Source: a virus. From it: a stretch of 47,686 nt of DNA. Location: positions 1 to 47,686 of the IMG/VR virus record IMGVR_UViG_3300021962_000182, one strand, 5' to 3'. Below, piece by piece: positions 1-7,536 of the stretch; position 1 is the stretch's first letter, and each line of letters starts with the position of its first letter. The translations under genes were made by a program, and so were the position numbers. Under the pieces are notes generated by a model, which made no database searches, was not told where the DNA came from, and worked only from the letters and a program-made list of their open reading frames with translations.

Positions 1-43
1 AAGACACGATACAAAAGCAAAAGCTAAAAAGTGATCTAAAAAT

Positions 44-63
44 AAACCTTAGTTGAGGTTTTT
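44..63 (+). terminator. Terminator of the gene left of the window
   Basis: AAACCTT pairs with GAGGTTT (one G-U) around an AGTT loop and runs into a short T tract, the form of a Rho-independent terminator. All three forward frames close with a stop between positions 25 and 56, so an upstream gene probably ends just inside the window, but its frame cannot be chosen. Confidence 0.5.
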
Positions 64-69
64 GAATAT

Positions 70-97
70 GAGGTGGTGTATTTACTTACATCACCTC
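70..97 (+). terminator. Hairpin before the first gene
   Basis: GAGGTG-G-TGTA pairs with TACA-T-CACCTC (11 pairs including one G-U) around the loop TTTACT. It is followed by TATTTATT rather than a clean T run, and its last base is the first base of the candidate late promoter at 97-106. It may be a second terminator or an insulator between transcripts. Confidence 0.5.
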
Positions 98-106
98 TAT
101 TTATTA
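97..106 (+). promoter_or_regulatory. Candidate late promoter (CTATTTATTA)
   Basis: Copy of the recurrent ACTATTTATT motif (first base missing), 14 bases before the ATG at 121 and directly after two hairpins. It would drive the operon that includes bS21. Confidence 0.5.
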
Positions 107-120
107 TGAATTGGTGAAAA

Positions 121-543
121 ATGAAAGCAGAAGAACTTAAAAAAACTTTAAGACCTCTTGTCAAAGCCCTAGTCAAAGAAGCGATGCAAGAGGAACTATC
201 CACAGTAATAAGTGAGATAATAAAACAAACAGCAGGGTCAACACCAATAGTAGAACGTAAACAACCTACTATAGATCCAAAATTACAACAAGAAAGAATG
301 ATTGCTAAACAAAAAGCAGAATCCGAAAGAAAGAAAATGCTTGAAGACATTAGCAAAAAATCTTATGGTGGTATAAATATATTTGAAGGAACAACTCCTT
401 TAGCTAGAGGTGGCGAGATAAGCGAAAGCAAAGCCTCAGCACCTTCAGCAGCAGATCCTCTTGCTGGCGTAGATCCTCATGATCCAGGCGTTGATATTGG
501 AGGTCTTCTTAAACTTACAGGTGGTTGGAAGCAAATAAGATGA
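121..543 (+). CDS. Small structural-type protein, unknown function
   Basis: 140 residues, not recognised. The first 40 residues are a charged amphipathic helix rich in Lys and Glu. A Lys/Glu/Gln-rich, probably coiled-coil segment covers about residues 55-85, and an Ala/Ser/Gly/Pro-rich tail with several Asp residues ends in a Trp-Lys-Gln sequence. There is no membrane segment. A GGTG about ten bases before the ATG can serve as ribosome binding site, and a candidate late promoter and terminators lie upstream. It overlaps the next gene in an ATGA arrangement, so the two are translationally coupled. Position at the head of a virion operon suggests a late protein, perhaps prohead core or another virion component; this is inferred from position only. 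Confidence 0.75.
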   Translation: MKAEELKKTLRPLVKALVKEAMQEELSTVISEIIKQTAGSTPIVERKQPTIDPKLQQERMIAKQKAESERKKMLEDISKKSYGGINIFEGTTPLARGGEISESKASAPSAADPLAGVDPHDPGVDIGGLLKLTGGWKQIR

Positions 544-1463
544 AAAGATTAACAGAAATACAAGTTAGAGAAGTTATAAGAGAAGAAATTAAATCTTATT
601 TATTTGAACAAGATGAAAGTTTTTTTAATAAATATCATAAAGTAACAACTCCTGCTGGTATTGCTTTGTTAGGAATTTTAGCTGGAACAACTTACAATCC
701 AGAAGCACAAGCAACTGAAGAAGTTTATGATACTAGTGGTTTAGAACAATTACAAGGTCTTATTGATGATACTGAACAAAAATTAGTAAGTATGGGTGTT
801 GTCGATCAATATGCTCAAAATTTAATTTCTAGAACTGTTGAATATGGAAACATAGCATTTGAAAAAGAAGTTTCTAAAAAAGGAATTAAAGATCAAGATA
901 GACCAGAAGAATATGAAGAGTTTATGTTGAAAAGATTTCAAGAACTACAAGATCCAGAAAATCTTTCAAAAGTAGCAGCACAAGATTTTCTTACACAAGC
1001 ACAATCTGTTGGAACACATCAAATTATGTCTGCTCAAATAAATCCACAAACTGGTGAAACAAGTGTTGTTTCACCAGTACCAGCTTATTCTTTACAAGTT
1101 GCTTTTGCTAATGAAATGTTAAATGTTGTTACTGAAGAAGAAAAACAAAATCAAAATGTCTATACTAATTTGATTGTTAAATCATTTGATAAAGATTCAA
1201 ATGCTTATGTAGTACAACCAACTATTCTTCCATTTTTTCAACAAGTGGCAGAGAAGGGTTCACCATTTCAAGCAGCTATATTGGATGTAATACCACAAGT
1301 AAGTGTTGCTGCTTCTATATTTGAAGAAGAACAGAACAATAATGCTATGGAAGAAATAAACAAACAAGTAGGTGCTCAAGTTAAAAATAAAAAGTCAATT
1401 GAAGAAAATAAAGTTAATAAATTAAGACAAAGAATAAACGAATTGAGAGGTGTTTATGTCTAA
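540..1463 (+). CDS. Hypothetical virion-type protein with N-terminal RExIREE helix
   Basis: 307 residues from the ATG at 540, which overlaps the previous stop as ATGA; an earlier in-frame TTG at 525 is less likely. The N-terminus is a charged helix (RLTEIQVREVIREEIKSYL) followed by LFEQDE. L-F-E is a possible T4 gp21-type (I/L-x-E) cleavage site. A short hydrophobic stretch at about residues 37-48 is followed by a Gln/Glu-rich, mostly helical body and a basic coiled-coil C-terminus. No enzymatic motif was recognised. A similar Arg/Ile/Glu helix closes the protein at 31915. A virion or internal head protein is plausible but unproven. Confidence 0.7.
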   Translation: MKRLTEIQVREVIREEIKSYLFEQDESFFNKYHKVTTPAGIALLGILAGTTYNPEAQATEEVYDTSGLEQLQGLIDDTEQKLVSMGVVDQYAQNLISRTVEYGNIAFEKEVSKKGIKDQDRPEEYEEFMLKRFQELQDPENLSKVAAQDFLTQAQSVGTHQIMSAQINPQTGETSVVSPVPAYSLQVAFANEMLNVVTEEEKQNQNVYTNLIVKSFDKDSNAYVVQPTILPFFQQVAEKGSPFQAAILDVIPQVSVAASIFEEEQNNNAMEEINKQVGAQVKNKKSIEENKVNKLRQRINELRGVYV

Positions 1464-1737
1464 GAGCAATAATCTTCACGCAAAAGTAGTCCCAAAGAAG
1501 GGAGAACCTTTTGAAAGAATGGTGAAGAGATTTTTAAAGAAAGTAAAAAAAGAAAGAGTTATCGAGCAAGTTAAAGATAGAAGATACTACGAGAAACCAT
1601 CAGTAGTAAGAAGGAAAGAAAAACTTGCTGCAATTGCTAGATGGAAGAAACATTTAGCAGAGAAAAAAGCGAAAGAATTAGCAAGAGAATCTAATTACAA
1701 TAAACGCTTTGAAAGCAACAAAAGAAGGGAAGATTAA
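1456..1737 (+). CDS. rpsU: Ribosomal protein bS21 homologue
   Basis: 93 residues, very basic. Residues 16-57 follow bacterial bS21 closely: GEPFERMVKRF matches the bacterial EPFDVALRRF, and the central RRYYEKPS matches the diagnostic REFYEKPT, followed by the Arg/Lys-rich C-terminal helix. bS21 sits on the 30S platform near the anti-Shine-Dalgarno end of 16S rRNA and affects initiation. The ATG at 1456 is chosen over the in-frame GTG at 1450 because GAGAGG lies five bases before it. It overlaps the preceding stop by eight bases. The gene lies in a virion operon downstream of a candidate late promoter, so it is probably made late. Phage-borne bS21 is documented in several environmental phage groups. 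The C-terminus is longer than in E. coli (71 residues). Confidence 0.92.
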   Translation: MSKSNNLHAKVVPKKGEPFERMVKRFLKKVKKERVIEQVKDRRYYEKPSVVRRKEKLAAIARWKKHLAEKKAKELARESNYNKRFESNKRRED

Positions 1738-1739
1738 AT

Positions 1740-2174
1740 ATGTCACAAAGTTATCCTTATGGTGTTGGGTTAAGTAACGTAGGTTCTTATCAAGTATCTG
1801 GTGTTCCTTATGCTACTTCAAGTATAGCAGCACCATCAAACGCTGGAACTCCAACCCAAGTTTCATTTCCAGATATTACTCAAAGAGTTGTAGTATCAAA
1901 TGTTAATACTGCTGCTCCTTTAAGAGTTGGATTCTCAGCAAATGGAGTATCTGGGACAAATTACTTTATAATTCCTGCGGCAACATCTACTACTGTTTTC
2001 CCATCACAAGATTTTAAAGTTAAAGTATCATCAATATTTTTACTCTCACACACAACAACTCCAACAAGTGCTTCTGTGTTTGCTGAACTTACAAATATTG
2101 GAACATCACATTTACAAAATTCTGGACCTAATGGTATCGGTAATAACTGGTCTGGTTCGGTAGGAGTAGGATAA
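1740..2174 (+). CDS. Small Ser/Thr/Gly-rich structural protein
   Basis: 144 residues, almost free of charged residues, rich in Ser, Thr, Gly, Ala and Val, with alternating hydrophobic positions typical of all-beta capsid decoration or fibre-tip proteins. It begins three bases after the bS21 gene, with an AAGGGAAGA binding site, and ends one base before the large adhesin gene. No family was recognised. Composition and position suggest a small virion surface protein or an adaptor for the fibre encoded next. Confidence 0.7.
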   Translation: MSQSYPYGVGLSNVGSYQVSGVPYATSSIAAPSNAGTPTQVSFPDITQRVVVSNVNTAAPLRVGFSANGVSGTNYFIIPAATSTTVFPSQDFKVKVSSIFLLSHTTTPTSASVFAELTNIGTSHLQNSGPNGIGNNWSGSVGVG

Positions 2175-2175
2175 A

Positions 2176-5100
2176 ATGAGTAGATTTGGTTGGGCTTATG
2201 TTAACGATGTAATAACTGGAAGTGGTGGAACCCCAGGTGGATCTGATAAAGCAATTCAATTTGCTTCTGGTTCTACTTTCAGTGGCTCAACCAATTTTAC
2301 TTATAATTATTTAAGTAATTCTTTAGCTCAAGGATTAAATACTTTAGCAAGTGGCTCTTATTCACATGCTGAAGGAACTTCTACAATAGCTTATGGAGAT
2401 TATTCACATGCTGAAGGTATAAATACAAGAACATACGCATATTATTCTCATGCTGAAGGACAAGGCGCGTGGGCTTATGGCACATCTTCCCATGCTGAAG
2501 GAGCTTCTACAACAACTTATGGCACAGCTTCACATGCTGAAGGCAGAAATACAATAACTTATGGAAATTATTCTCATGCTGAAGGTATTTATACTTTAGC
2601 AAGCGGAGATTACTCTCATACTGAAGGTATCTTTGCTACAGCATCAGCTAATTCTTCTCACGCTGAGGGTGCATATACTTTAACTGAAGGCATAGCCTCT
2701 CACGCTGAGGGCGAATCTACAATAGCTTATGGAGATTATTCACATGCTGAAGGTCTTTTTACTGTAGCAAGTGGAACCCATTCTCACGTTGAAGGTGAAG
2801 CTACAATAACTTATGGAGATTATTCACATGCTGAAGGGTATGCTACCAAAACATATTCACAGTATTCACATGCTGGAGGTTTAGGAACTATTGCTAGTGC
2901 TTCTGGTCAAACAGTTGTAGGAAAATATAATGTTGCAAATAGTTCTTCATTATTTATTGTAGGTAATGGAGTCAGTAACGCTTCAAGAAGTGATATATTT
3001 TTAGTAAACAGTAACAATATTACCATATCTGGTGCTTTATTAATGTCTGGCACCTCATATATTAGTGGTACAGTTTCTTCATCAATCGCTTTACAAACTG
3101 CTGGTACCATAACTGCTGCTTCAAATATAACTTCTACTGGTGGTATTCTATCAGCTTCTTCTGGTATTGACACTGCTGGTCCAATTAGAACTTCTAATGG
3201 TTTATTTGCTGTTGGAGCCGTTATCGCTACTGGTTCAATAATTACTCTTGGAACATTTAGCGGTGATGGTTCAAATATAACCGATATTAATGGTATCAAC
3301 GTTAATGGCGTTGGTAATGATTGGACTATACAACTAAAAGATGGAAATACAGGAACTTTAACTGGTTCTTCTAATTTAACTTTTAGTGGAAGCACTCTAA
3401 CATTAACTGGTTCTTTCTTAATGACAGGATCGAGTACATTTATAAATATTGGACCAACAATACTTTCTGGAACACTAAATGTCACTGGAGCAATAACTGG
3501 AAATAATGCGTTCATTTCTGGTGGATTGTCTGTAGGTAATTACATACAGATGCTCCCAGTTGCACCAGCAGTAATTCCAACAAATCAAACTGCTTCTTAT
3601 ATTTATACTTCTGGTTCAACAAACGATATATACTTTACACAATATTTGCCAGGAACTTCTTATACAAATACAACCCGTCTTCGTTGGCTTGAATCTTCAA
3701 TAGCAACAGGTCACCAACATGGCGGTATTCTTTCTACTGTAACTGGAACAACAACATTTAGTTTAACTGCTGGTTCTGGTCTTATTGTAGATCAAAACGT
3801 TTCATTAACAGCAGATTCATACCCAACAATAATTAAAGTTGATTGGCCCGCTTATGTAAGTCAATCATTAGATTATATATCATCAAGTCAAGTAACCTAT
3901 ATTAGTATTAATGCTTCTGGCACTATTCAACAAAGTACAACTGCTCCAACTATTACACAATACCGTGATAGAATTATACTTGGAAGAGTTCTGCACCAAA
4001 CAGGTTCTGTAACAAATGGTGTTCTTGTTATACCAGCAGTTACTTATGGTAGTACAAATAATTTACTAGATTTTACAAGAGCATTTGGTCCATTAAAGAT
4101 TAGTGGTCACGTTCTTGCCGCTTCTGGTTCTACATTAAGCCTTACAAAAACAGCAGGAGATTCTTATGCTGAAGGTAGAAATTATACATCAGATCCAGAA
4201 TCTCCAAATATAATAACATCGGCAAATGACGCGGCACTTACAGTTTCAAAGATTTATCGTCAATATCTTAATGTAAGTGGAAATATTGTTACAGATACGG
4301 GGATTGGTCTTGCTGGTCATACCACTATTGATCCAACACAATATAATACTGGTGGAACACTTGCAGCAGTTGGAAATAGTGAGTGGACAAATCAAAGAGT
4401 TTATTGGTTTCCTAAAGCTGTTAATCGTGCTTTATTTGTATACTATGGTCAAGAAAAATACCCAACGTTTAGTGATGCTTTGGCTGCAATTTCTGTTGAA
4501 ACATTTACAGAAGGCTCTAATACTGCTGGATCTGCAATATTTGTTGGTACGATAACCGTAAGAGGTAATGCTTCTAGTTTAACAGCTACTGACGCTAGAA
4601 TTACACCTTCTGGTCTTCATCGTGGTGCTTCTGGAGGTGGTGGAGGTGGCGGTGGACAAACATCTGCCGCAGGTTCAAATGGTTATGTTCAATATAATGA
4701 TTCTGGTGTTCTTGGAGCAGAGTCAACGTTTACATATGATAGCACTTCAAATACTTTATCGGTTACAAATATTTCTGCTTCTTCCTATGTTGGTGGAATT
4801 CCAAAACATGCTATATTTTATGCGAACGGCGTTACAACAGGAAGTAATTATGAACTTCTAACTATAAACTCTAATAAATATTTACAGTTACAAAGAAGAA
4901 AAACTTTTCCTACCGCAAGAGCTATTGGTCTTATGAATAGCGAATATGGATGGACTTGGTTAAATCGTAGTAGCTTAAGTTCAGTTTCTTCTTCAACAGA
5001 AAACGTATCATCTTCTAATGCTGCTAATTTAATTCACAGTTCTTTGTCGGACACAACTTGGTTTGGAGGCACAGCAACAGCACCAACCAGATATAGAGAG

Positions 5101-5928
5101 TATAATCTACAAGTTGGACAATCACTACAGGTAACAACTAAAATATCTGCTTACTCAGTATCTAACTATGATCAAACACAAGCAGTAGTTTGGATATCTG
5201 GTTCTGTTGATAAATATGTTAGATTTGGTGTTGGTTACGATAATGGTCTTTATGCAACAGCGCAATCAAACCTTGGTGGGACTACAAATCACACGTTAAC
5301 AAGTGGTGAAGCTGCTGCTGGTATTTGGTGGACAGCTTACATAACTCCAACACAATATTCACTTTATTATAATTTATCAACTGGTTCGACATTACCAACA
5401 ACAGGATGGTTATTCTCGCAAGGAAATACGTTTGTAAATGCCTCGGTTACTTCTGTTGGAAATAAAATAAATGTTGGTCAAATGTTAATGACAGGAAAAT
5501 CAAATGCTGCTATAACTTCTACTGGTTCATTCCATTATTACGATGTTCAGCTTAAACCAGATGAAGAAGCAGGATATTTTGTTCCAAATAGTTATTATCG
5601 TTGGGGTTCTGCTCAATATGACACTTCTGGTACTGAACAATTGGTTGGAGAGTTTGACTTAGGTTCTACGTCAGCAACTATAGATCAAACAAAATTAAGA
5701 TTAGCATTAGCTGATTTAGTTAATAATTTAAGTGGAGATAGTGCGACAGTAACTTGGTCAGCAGTTCAATCAAGTTCATCTGGTGCAAGTTCTTCAACTT
5801 ATTATGATGCTTCGTCAGTTGTTATATCTGGTACTGGTCGCTACTTTAGATTATGGGCAAAAGTTACAAGCACTGGTAACACTGGTGGTTCAATAGGACC
5901 ATTCCCAATAACTATTCCTATTTCTTAG
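2176..5928 (+). CDS. Large fibre/adhesin with YadA-like repeats
   Basis: 1250 residues, the largest protein in the window. Residues 63-244 form thirteen 14-residue repeats of the form SHAEGxxTxAYGDY, the left-handed beta-roll head repeat of YadA-type trimeric adhesins, also found in phage fibres. They are followed by a SASGQTVVGKYN-like exit and long Ser/Thr/Gly-rich beta segments (LTGSSNLTFSGSTLTLTG type) typical of trimeric shafts. A run of eight glycines near residue 820 is a flexible hinge. The C-terminal 400 residues look like globular carbohydrate-binding-type beta domains. It probably forms a homotrimeric receptor-binding fibre on the tail or head. No intramolecular chaperone domain was identified. 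Confidence 0.85.
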   Translation: MSRFGWAYVNDVITGSGGTPGGSDKAIQFASGSTFSGSTNFTYNYLSNSLAQGLNTLASGSYSHAEGTSTIAYGDYSHAEGINTRTYAYYSHAEGQGAWAYGTSSHAEGASTTTYGTASHAEGRNTITYGNYSHAEGIYTLASGDYSHTEGIFATASANSSHAEGAYTLTEGIASHAEGESTIAYGDYSHAEGLFTVASGTHSHVEGEATITYGDYSHAEGYATKTYSQYSHAGGLGTIASASGQTVVGKYNVANSSSLFIVGNGVSNASRSDIFLVNSNNITISGALLMSGTSYISGTVSSSIALQTAGTITAASNITSTGGILSASSGIDTAGPIRTSNGLFAVGAVIATGSIITLGTFSGDGSNITDINGINVNGVGNDWTIQLKDGNTGTLTGSSNLTFSGSTLTLTGSFLMTGSSTFINIGPTILSGTLNVTGAITGNNAFISGGLSVGNYIQMLPVAPAVIPTNQTASYIYTSGSTNDIYFTQYLPGTSYTNTTRLRWLESSIATGHQHGGILSTVTGTTTFSLTAGSGLIVDQNVSLTADSYPTIIKVDWPAYVSQSLDYISSSQVTYISINASGTIQQSTTAPTITQYRDRIILGRVLHQTGSVTNGVLVIPAVTYGSTNNLLDFTRAFGPLKISGHVLAASGSTLSLTKTAGDSYAEGRNYTSDPESPNIITSANDAALTVSKIYRQYLNVSGNIVTDTGIGLAGHTTIDPTQYNTGGTLAAVGNSEWTNQRVYWFPKAVNRALFVYYGQEKYPTFSDALAAISVETFTEGSNTAGSAIFVGTITVRGNASSLTATDARITPSGLHRGASGGGGGGGGQTSAAGSNGYVQYNDSGVLGAESTFTYDSTSNTLSVTNISASSYVGGIPKHAIFYANGVTTGSNYELLTINSNKYLQLQRRKTFPTARAIGLMNSEYGWTWLNRSSLSSVSSSTENVSSSNAANLIHSSLSDTTWFGGTATAPTRYREYNLQVGQSLQVTTKISAYSVSNYDQTQAVVWISGSVDKYVRFGVGYDNGLYATAQSNLGGTTNHTLTSGEAAAGIWWTAYITPTQYSLYYNLSTGSTLPTTGWLFSQGNTFVNASVTSVGNKINVGQMLMTGKSNAAITSTGSFHYYDVQLKPDEEAGYFVPNSYYRWGSAQYDTSGTEQLVGEFDLGSTSATIDQTKLRLALADLVNNLSGDSATVTWSAVQSSSSGASSSTYYDASSVVISGTGRYFRLWAKVTSTGNTGGSIGPFPITIPIS
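2362..2907 (+). repeat. Thirteen tandem 42-bp repeats (SHAEG units)
   Basis: Thirteen consecutive 42-base units, all in frame, each encoding a variant of SHAEGxxTxAYGDY. Several units are almost identical in DNA, for example those reading TATGGAGATTATTCACATGC near 2392, 2730 and 2814, which suggests recent duplication or gene conversion. Degenerate units (SHTEG, SHVEG, SHAGG) lie at unit 7, unit 11 and the last position. Confidence 0.9.
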
Positions 5929-5934
5929 GCTATT

Positions 5935-5944
5935 ACTATTTATA
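5935..5944 (+). promoter_or_regulatory. Candidate late promoter (ACTATTTATA)
   Basis: Nine of ten bases match ACTATTTATT. It ends only four bases before the ATG at 5949, and no Shine-Dalgarno lies between, so transcription from it would start at or very near the start codon. Confidence 0.45.
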
Positions 5945-5948
5945 GTTA

Positions 5949-6881
5949 ATGGCACGCCAAAAGAAATCCGATACTGCTTGGTCACAACCCGCACAACCTC
6001 CTCCTCCCTTATTTACAGGTGAGAAGGAGCGTAACCTTGTTAAGCAAGTTAATGACGAGCTTATTGAAAGAGTTATTGGTCAACAAGTAGCTTATTTCTC
6101 TATTGATATTGATCGTTCCAACTTCCATCCTCTTTATGGCGAGGCAATAGAAAAAACATTTCTTCCTCCAATAAGAATCTATGCCCTCGTAAAGTGGGAA
6201 GGTCAAACCCAATCATTTACACAGAATGTTGGTATTGATAAAGCAACATCAATAGAGATTCACTTTCACAAAAAACGTCTAACAGAAGATCAAGATGTTT
6301 TTGTTCGTGAAGGTGATTTTGTTTTATATGGCGATAGATATTACGAAATTGTTAAGCTTGATGAACCAAAACAATTATTTGGACAGATAGAAAATAAATT
6401 TGAAGTAATGGCTAAATGTTTGAGAGCAAGAGAGGGAATGTTTAATCCTCAATTTTCAGCAAACACAGTTATACCAGTCAGACAAACAACTTCAACTTCT
6501 TCTGGTTCATCAGCACAAGCAAACATTTCAAACAACGCATCATTCAATAATTTAACTGCTAATGGATTAACTACATTAAATGGTGCGATAGTGTATCATA
6601 CAAATTTAGTTTCTGGTAATTATACCGTAACTTCAACGGATTTTATTATTGGTGTTAATACAACATCTATATCATCAACAATAACTTTACCTTCTGTTTC
6701 GGCAACAAATACAGGAAGAACTCTATTTATCAAAGACGAAACAGGCAACGCATTTACAAACACAATAACATTAGTAGCTGCTTCTGGTGAAACTGTTGAT
6801 GGAGATTCAAACTTTGTTATTGAATCTGATAATGGTTCTGTAATGCTTTATTGTACGTCAACTGGCTGGCATGTAGCATAG
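5949..6881 (+). CDS. Neck gp14-like domain fused to a fibre C-terminal module
   Basis: 310 residues in two parts. Residues 30-170 contain a fold-like pattern (EIHF...EGDFVLYGDRYYEIVKLDEP...LFGQ...FEVMAKCLRAREGMF) that resembles T4 gp14, where EGDLIYF, FEINWVEP and YQLGQ occur in the same order. Residues 175-310 are Ser/Thr/Asn-rich and carry a module shared with the next two genes (GVNTT...TITLP...LFIKDETG...TVDGDSNFVIES). I infer a neck or portal-proximal adaptor with an attached short fibre. There is no Shine-Dalgarno before the ATG and no alternative in-frame start before the conserved part. gp14 would otherwise be missing between the gp13-like and gp15-like genes. Neck assignment is tentative. 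Confidence 0.6.
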   Translation: MARQKKSDTAWSQPAQPPPPLFTGEKERNLVKQVNDELIERVIGQQVAYFSIDIDRSNFHPLYGEAIEKTFLPPIRIYALVKWEGQTQSFTQNVGIDKATSIEIHFHKKRLTEDQDVFVREGDFVLYGDRYYEIVKLDEPKQLFGQIENKFEVMAKCLRAREGMFNPQFSANTVIPVRQTTSTSSGSSAQANISNNASFNNLTANGLTTLNGAIVYHTNLVSGNYTVTSTDFIIGVNTTSISSTITLPSVSATNTGRTLFIKDETGNAFTNTITLVAASGETVDGDSNFVIESDNGSVMLYCTSTGWHVA

Positions 6882-6889
6882 GATAACAA

Positions 6890-7459
6890 ATGGCATATAA
6901 AGTTTCAAAGGGCAAAAATAAGATAACGGGCAATCAAACCTTTATCGATAATATATCTGGTTCTATTGTTTCTGCCTCTTATTTTGTCGGTAATGGTTCT
7001 TTATTAACAAATATATCTGGTTCTGGTGGCAGCGCAACAGGTGGTGGTCCTTTAACCGCTATTCAGTTTAAAACTGGTTCTGCTGGTGGAATAAGTGGTT
7101 CATCAGATCTGTTATTCGACTATACAATTCCAAAATTTACAACTAATTCTGGTTTTGTTGTTAATAGAACTACAACTTCAACGGATTTAACTTTAACGCC
7201 AGCACAACATATAATTGGTGTTGATACTTCAGCCGCAACAGCAAGTTTAACTTTAACTCTTCCAAATGCTTCAACTCTTTCAAACGGTCAAATATTTATT
7301 GTTAAAGATGAAGGTGGAATGGCAGACACAAATAATATAATTTTAAGTTGTTCTATTAACGGACAAACAATTGATGGAGAAGCAACAATAATAATTGAAT
7401 CACCTTATTCAGCAATTAATTTATATTCAAATGGAAATAATAAATACTTTATCTATTGA
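6890..7459 (+). CDS. Short fibre-type structural protein, shared C-terminal module
   Basis: 189 residues. Starts with MAYKVSKGKNKITG, close to the start of the gene at 7537 (MAYKFQRGPATVSG), then a Gly/Ser-rich segment containing GGGPLTAIQFKTGSAGGISG. The C-terminal 90 residues repeat the module of the 5949 product (HIIGVDTS, TLPNAS, GQIFIVKDEGG, QTIDGEATIIIES, NLYSNG). AGGA about eight bases upstream serves the ATG. It ends before a strong terminator. Probably a fibre tip or decoration protein; the three-gene family suggests alternative or hetero-oligomeric tips. Confidence 0.7.
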   Translation: MAYKVSKGKNKITGNQTFIDNISGSIVSASYFVGNGSLLTNISGSGGSATGGGPLTAIQFKTGSAGGISGSSDLLFDYTIPKFTTNSGFVVNRTTTSTDLTLTPAQHIIGVDTSAATASLTLTLPNASTLSNGQIFIVKDEGGMADTNNIILSCSINGQTIDGEATIIIESPYSAINLYSNGNNKYFIY

Positions 7460-7480
7460 CAGATACTAATTAATATGATA

Positions 7481-7518
7481 GCACATAGTAACGTCATTTT
7501 TACTATGTGTCTTTTTTT
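7481..7518 (+). terminator. Rho-independent terminator
   Basis: A ten-base-pair stem (CACATAGTAA with TTACTATGTG) and an eight-base loop are followed by seven T residues. It lies between the stop at 7459 and the Shine-Dalgarno of the next gene. Confidence 0.9.
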
Positions 7519-7536
7519 AAGGAGACAAATAATAAA

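Noticed and set aside
2362-2907. CRISPR array
   Set aside because: The regular 42-base units are one open coding frame without non-repetitive spacers.
2907-3515. 202-codon open frame on the minus strand within the fibre gene
   Set aside because: It mirrors Ser/Thr/Gly-rich coding sequence on the plus strand, has no ribosome binding site and lies within a well supported gene.
7456-7479. TTGACA followed by TATGAT as a promoter for the gene at 7537
   Set aside because: Spacing is only 12 bases, and TTGACA overlaps the stop of the previous gene, so the match is probably chance.
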